This document shows, piece by piece, positions 15,396-16,724 of a DNA stretch of 16,724 nucleotides; position 1 is the first letter of the stretch, and each line of letters opens with the position of its first letter. The notes under the pieces were generated by a model that worked only from the letters and a program-made list of their open reading frames with translations, did not search any database and had not been told where the DNA came from. Both the position numbers and the translations under genes were made by a program. The stretch is from JAUIAI01 sp049680625 (lineage in GTDB: Bacteria > Pseudomonadota > Gammaproteobacteria > Burkholderiales > Burkholderiaceae_E): contig JBAUID010000043.1 in NCBI GenBank assembly GCA_049680625.1, positions 1 through 16,724 on the forward strand, written 5' to 3'.

Positions 15396-16025
15396 TTGAG
15401 ACTGCTTCTGGTCGATGATCATCCAATGATCTTCGACGCCTTGAAAATTATTCTCGAGCGTCTGCCAGGCCACATCTCAGCAGAATTTCTCCCTGATTTT
15501 GGGGATGCCGTCACGCGACTGGCTGCTGATCCTCCAATCGATTTATTGCTTCTCGATCTCACGCTGCCCGGGTTTTCCGGTACCGCCGCGCTTGTCGACA
15601 TCCGCCGCCGCTTTCCCGAGTTGCCGGTTGGCGTGATCTCTGCGCTCGAGGGCAGTGATGTGATTGCCGAGTGCATTGACCTGGGTGCTCGTGGATACCT
15701 GACCAAGTCATTAAAATCCAGTGCCATGCTCTCAGCTATTCAACTTATGGCGCGTGGCGGTACATTCGTTCCCGGTGACGAAGCGAACGGTATTACCACC
15801 ACCGACCCGGCAGCTGCGATTGCCCAGCACTACGGTCTGACGCCACGCCAGATCGATGTTTTGAAAATCATGGTCAGCGCCAAGTCAAACCGCGAAATAG
15901 CGGATACGCTTGGGGTATCGGTCAACACGGTAGCGGTTCATGTTGCCGCCATCCTGGCCGCCCTCGGCGTAAAAAACCGGACCGAAGCAGTGATGGTCGC
16001 GGCACGGTTCGGCTTACGTGGTTAG
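15396..16025 (+). CDS. NarL/FixJ-type response regulator 2 (REC + LuxR HTH), TTG start
   Basis: The 209-residue product is a paralogue of the regulator at 6107-6790. The receiver has Asp7/Asp8, Asp54 (LLLLDLTLPG), Ser82 and Lys104 (LTKS). The linker is shorter than in regulator 1. The LuxR HTH starts at LTPRQIDVLKIM (148-159) and ends with NRTEAV (194-199). In the recognition helix, NTVAVHV (177-183) has Ala where most LuxR-type regulators, including regulator 1, have Lys (NTIKAHV). The start is a TTG at 15396, chosen because it yields MRLLLVDDHP, matching the N-terminus of regulator 1. Its Shine-Dalgarno sequence is weak (GGA, 7-base spacer), so translation is probably modest. The gene lies 96 bp after thrH on the same strand and is convergent with the OmpA-like gene, 35 bp away. 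Confidence 0.92.
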   Translation: MRLLLVDDHPMIFDALKIILERLPGHISAEFLPDFGDAVTRLAADPPIDLLLLDLTLPGFSGTAALVDIRRRFPELPVGVISALEGSDVIAECIDLGARGYLTKSLKSSAMLSAIQLMARGGTFVPGDEANGITTTDPAAAIAQHYGLTPRQIDVLKIMVSAKSNREIADTLGVSVNTVAVHVAAILAALGVKNRTEAVMVAARFGLRG

Positions 16026-16060
16026 GTGTGCAGATCGCCATCCGGCTCCCGCGACCTGAT

Positions 16061-16724
16061 TCACTGGCTTTGCGCGCGCCGAATTTCTACCCGGCGGTTC
16101 TTTGCGCGGCCTGAGCTTGTCCAGTTGTCTGCAATCGGTTGGGTTTGGCCAAAGCCGCGATATTCAAGTTGATTCGGATTAACTCCGTTGTCAATCAGAT
16201 GTGCCGTGGCAATACGTGCGCGCTCTACGGACAGCAATAAGTTGTCGATAGAATTTCCCGCGTTGTCGGTATGTCCGCCAACAATAAACGATCCGCCCTG
16301 GCTCTTCAGGCAAGTGGCTATCGCATTGAGTTCTTCGCGAGTGGCGTTATTCAGGCGGGTGCTCGCCGCGCCGAACGACACTCTGATGACCCCACTACGC
16401 TGCAACGCCCGGCAGTACGCCTGCGCTTTATTTGCTTCGGGAGAGGCAGCGCCGCTTGATGTCTGAGATGATGCGGCGGCCCTTTTTCCGGGGCTGGCCT
16501 CTTTAGTTTCCTGGGCAGGTTCTGATGTTGTCACCGTTGTGGGTTCAGCGCTGGGTGTCGGTTCAAGCGTTGGCGCAGGCTTTGTAGCGGGAGTTGATTC
16601 GGGTTTCGGTTCAGGCTTCGCAACAGGAGCGGGTTCGGTTTGAGGCTGCGGCTTTGTAGCGGGAGTTGATTCGGGTTTCGGTTCAGGCTTCGCAACAGGA
16701 GCGGGTTCGGTTTGAGGCTGCGGC
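16061..16724 (-). CDS. OmpA-like peptidoglycan-binding protein with Pro-rich stalk, C-terminal part
   Basis: The reading frame is open to the right edge, so the N-terminus (signal peptide or anchor) lies outside. The visible 220 residues are a Pro/Glu/Lys/Ala/Thr-rich stalk containing a 24-residue repeat (starting PQPQTEPAPVAK), a Ser/Ala-rich linker, then an OmpA-C-type domain of about 110 residues. That domain has GGHTDNAGN followed by LSVERARIATAHLIDNGV, then YRGFGQTQP and GRAKNRRVEI. The Asp of HTDNAG and the Arg of NRRVE correspond to the pair that binds diaminopimelate in OmpA/Pal domains. A periplasmic protein that reaches the cell wall through a flexible stalk is the likely role. An internal GTG at 16534 could be mistaken for the start, but the in-frame repeats upstream argue against it. 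Confidence 0.88.
   Translation of the reverse strand, partial: PQPQTEPAPVAKPEPKPESTPATKPQPQTEPAPVAKPEPKPESTPATKPAPTLEPTPSAEPTTVTTSEPAQETKEASPGKRAAASSQTSSGAASPEANKAQAYCRALQRSGVIRVSFGAASTRLNNATREELNAIATCLKSQGGSFIVGGHTDNAGNSIDNLLLSVERARIATAHLIDNGVNPNQLEYRGFGQTQPIADNWTSSGRAKNRRVEIRRAQSQ
16578..16724. repeat. Perfect 72-bp tandem repeat, at least two copies
   Basis: A 72-bp unit runs at 16578-16649 and is repeated without a mismatch at 16650-16721. The last three bases of the window (GGC) begin a third copy. The unit length is a multiple of three and encodes a 24-residue Pro-rich segment of the OmpA-like protein. Identity at the DNA level suggests recent expansion by slippage or unequal recombination. 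Confidence 0.95.

Noticed and set aside
16578..16724. 72-bp repeats as a CRISPR or intergenic repeat array
   Set aside because: The copies are contiguous without spacers and lie in frame inside the OmpA-like coding region.

Overview
The window looks like chromosomal DNA of a free-living, probably aquatic gammaproteobacterium. This rests on family resemblance only: a ThrH-type phosphatase, an SbmA/BacA peptide transporter, a CRP-like palindrome and the codon usage all fit, but the genus cannot be named from the sequence. No tRNA, rRNA, CRISPR array, insertion sequence or phage gene is visible. Coding density is high, and no gene-free stretch exceeds about 240 bases.

Left part (1-6106): mostly single housekeeping or signalling genes. 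The N-terminal 190 codons of an sbmA-like gene run off the left edge (minus strand). Upstream of it lies lldD, an FMN-dependent L-lactate/alpha-hydroxy-acid dehydrogenase (minus). Divergent from lldD is a membrane protein with a dCache sensor and a degenerate GGDEF domain. Then come a dual CDGSH iron-sulfur protein and a small Cys-containing hypothetical protein (both minus), and a divergently transcribed M20 amidohydrolase preceded by a CRP-like palindrome.

Central and right part (6107-16025): the most unusual region. A 6.1 kb gene encodes a 2032-residue protein that joins a GMC (cholesterol-oxidase-like) flavin oxidoreductase, an alpha/beta hydrolase with a Cys in the nucleophile elbow, and a PhoD-like metallophosphatase. 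Its ATG directly abuts the TAA of a hybrid histidine kinase gene, so the two are probably co-transcribed and translationally coupled. Two paralogous NarL/FixJ-type response regulators flank this pair. One is tail-to-tail with the enzyme gene and overlaps it by 4 bp. The other lies beyond a thrH gene that is divergent from the kinase. The layout suggests a two-component circuit built around one large, lipid- or sterol-directed multi-enzyme protein. The substrate and the wiring are inference.

Right edge: the C-terminal part of an OmpA-like peptidoglycan-binding protein (minus strand), whose Pro-rich stalk is encoded by perfect 72-bp tandem repeats that continue past the window.
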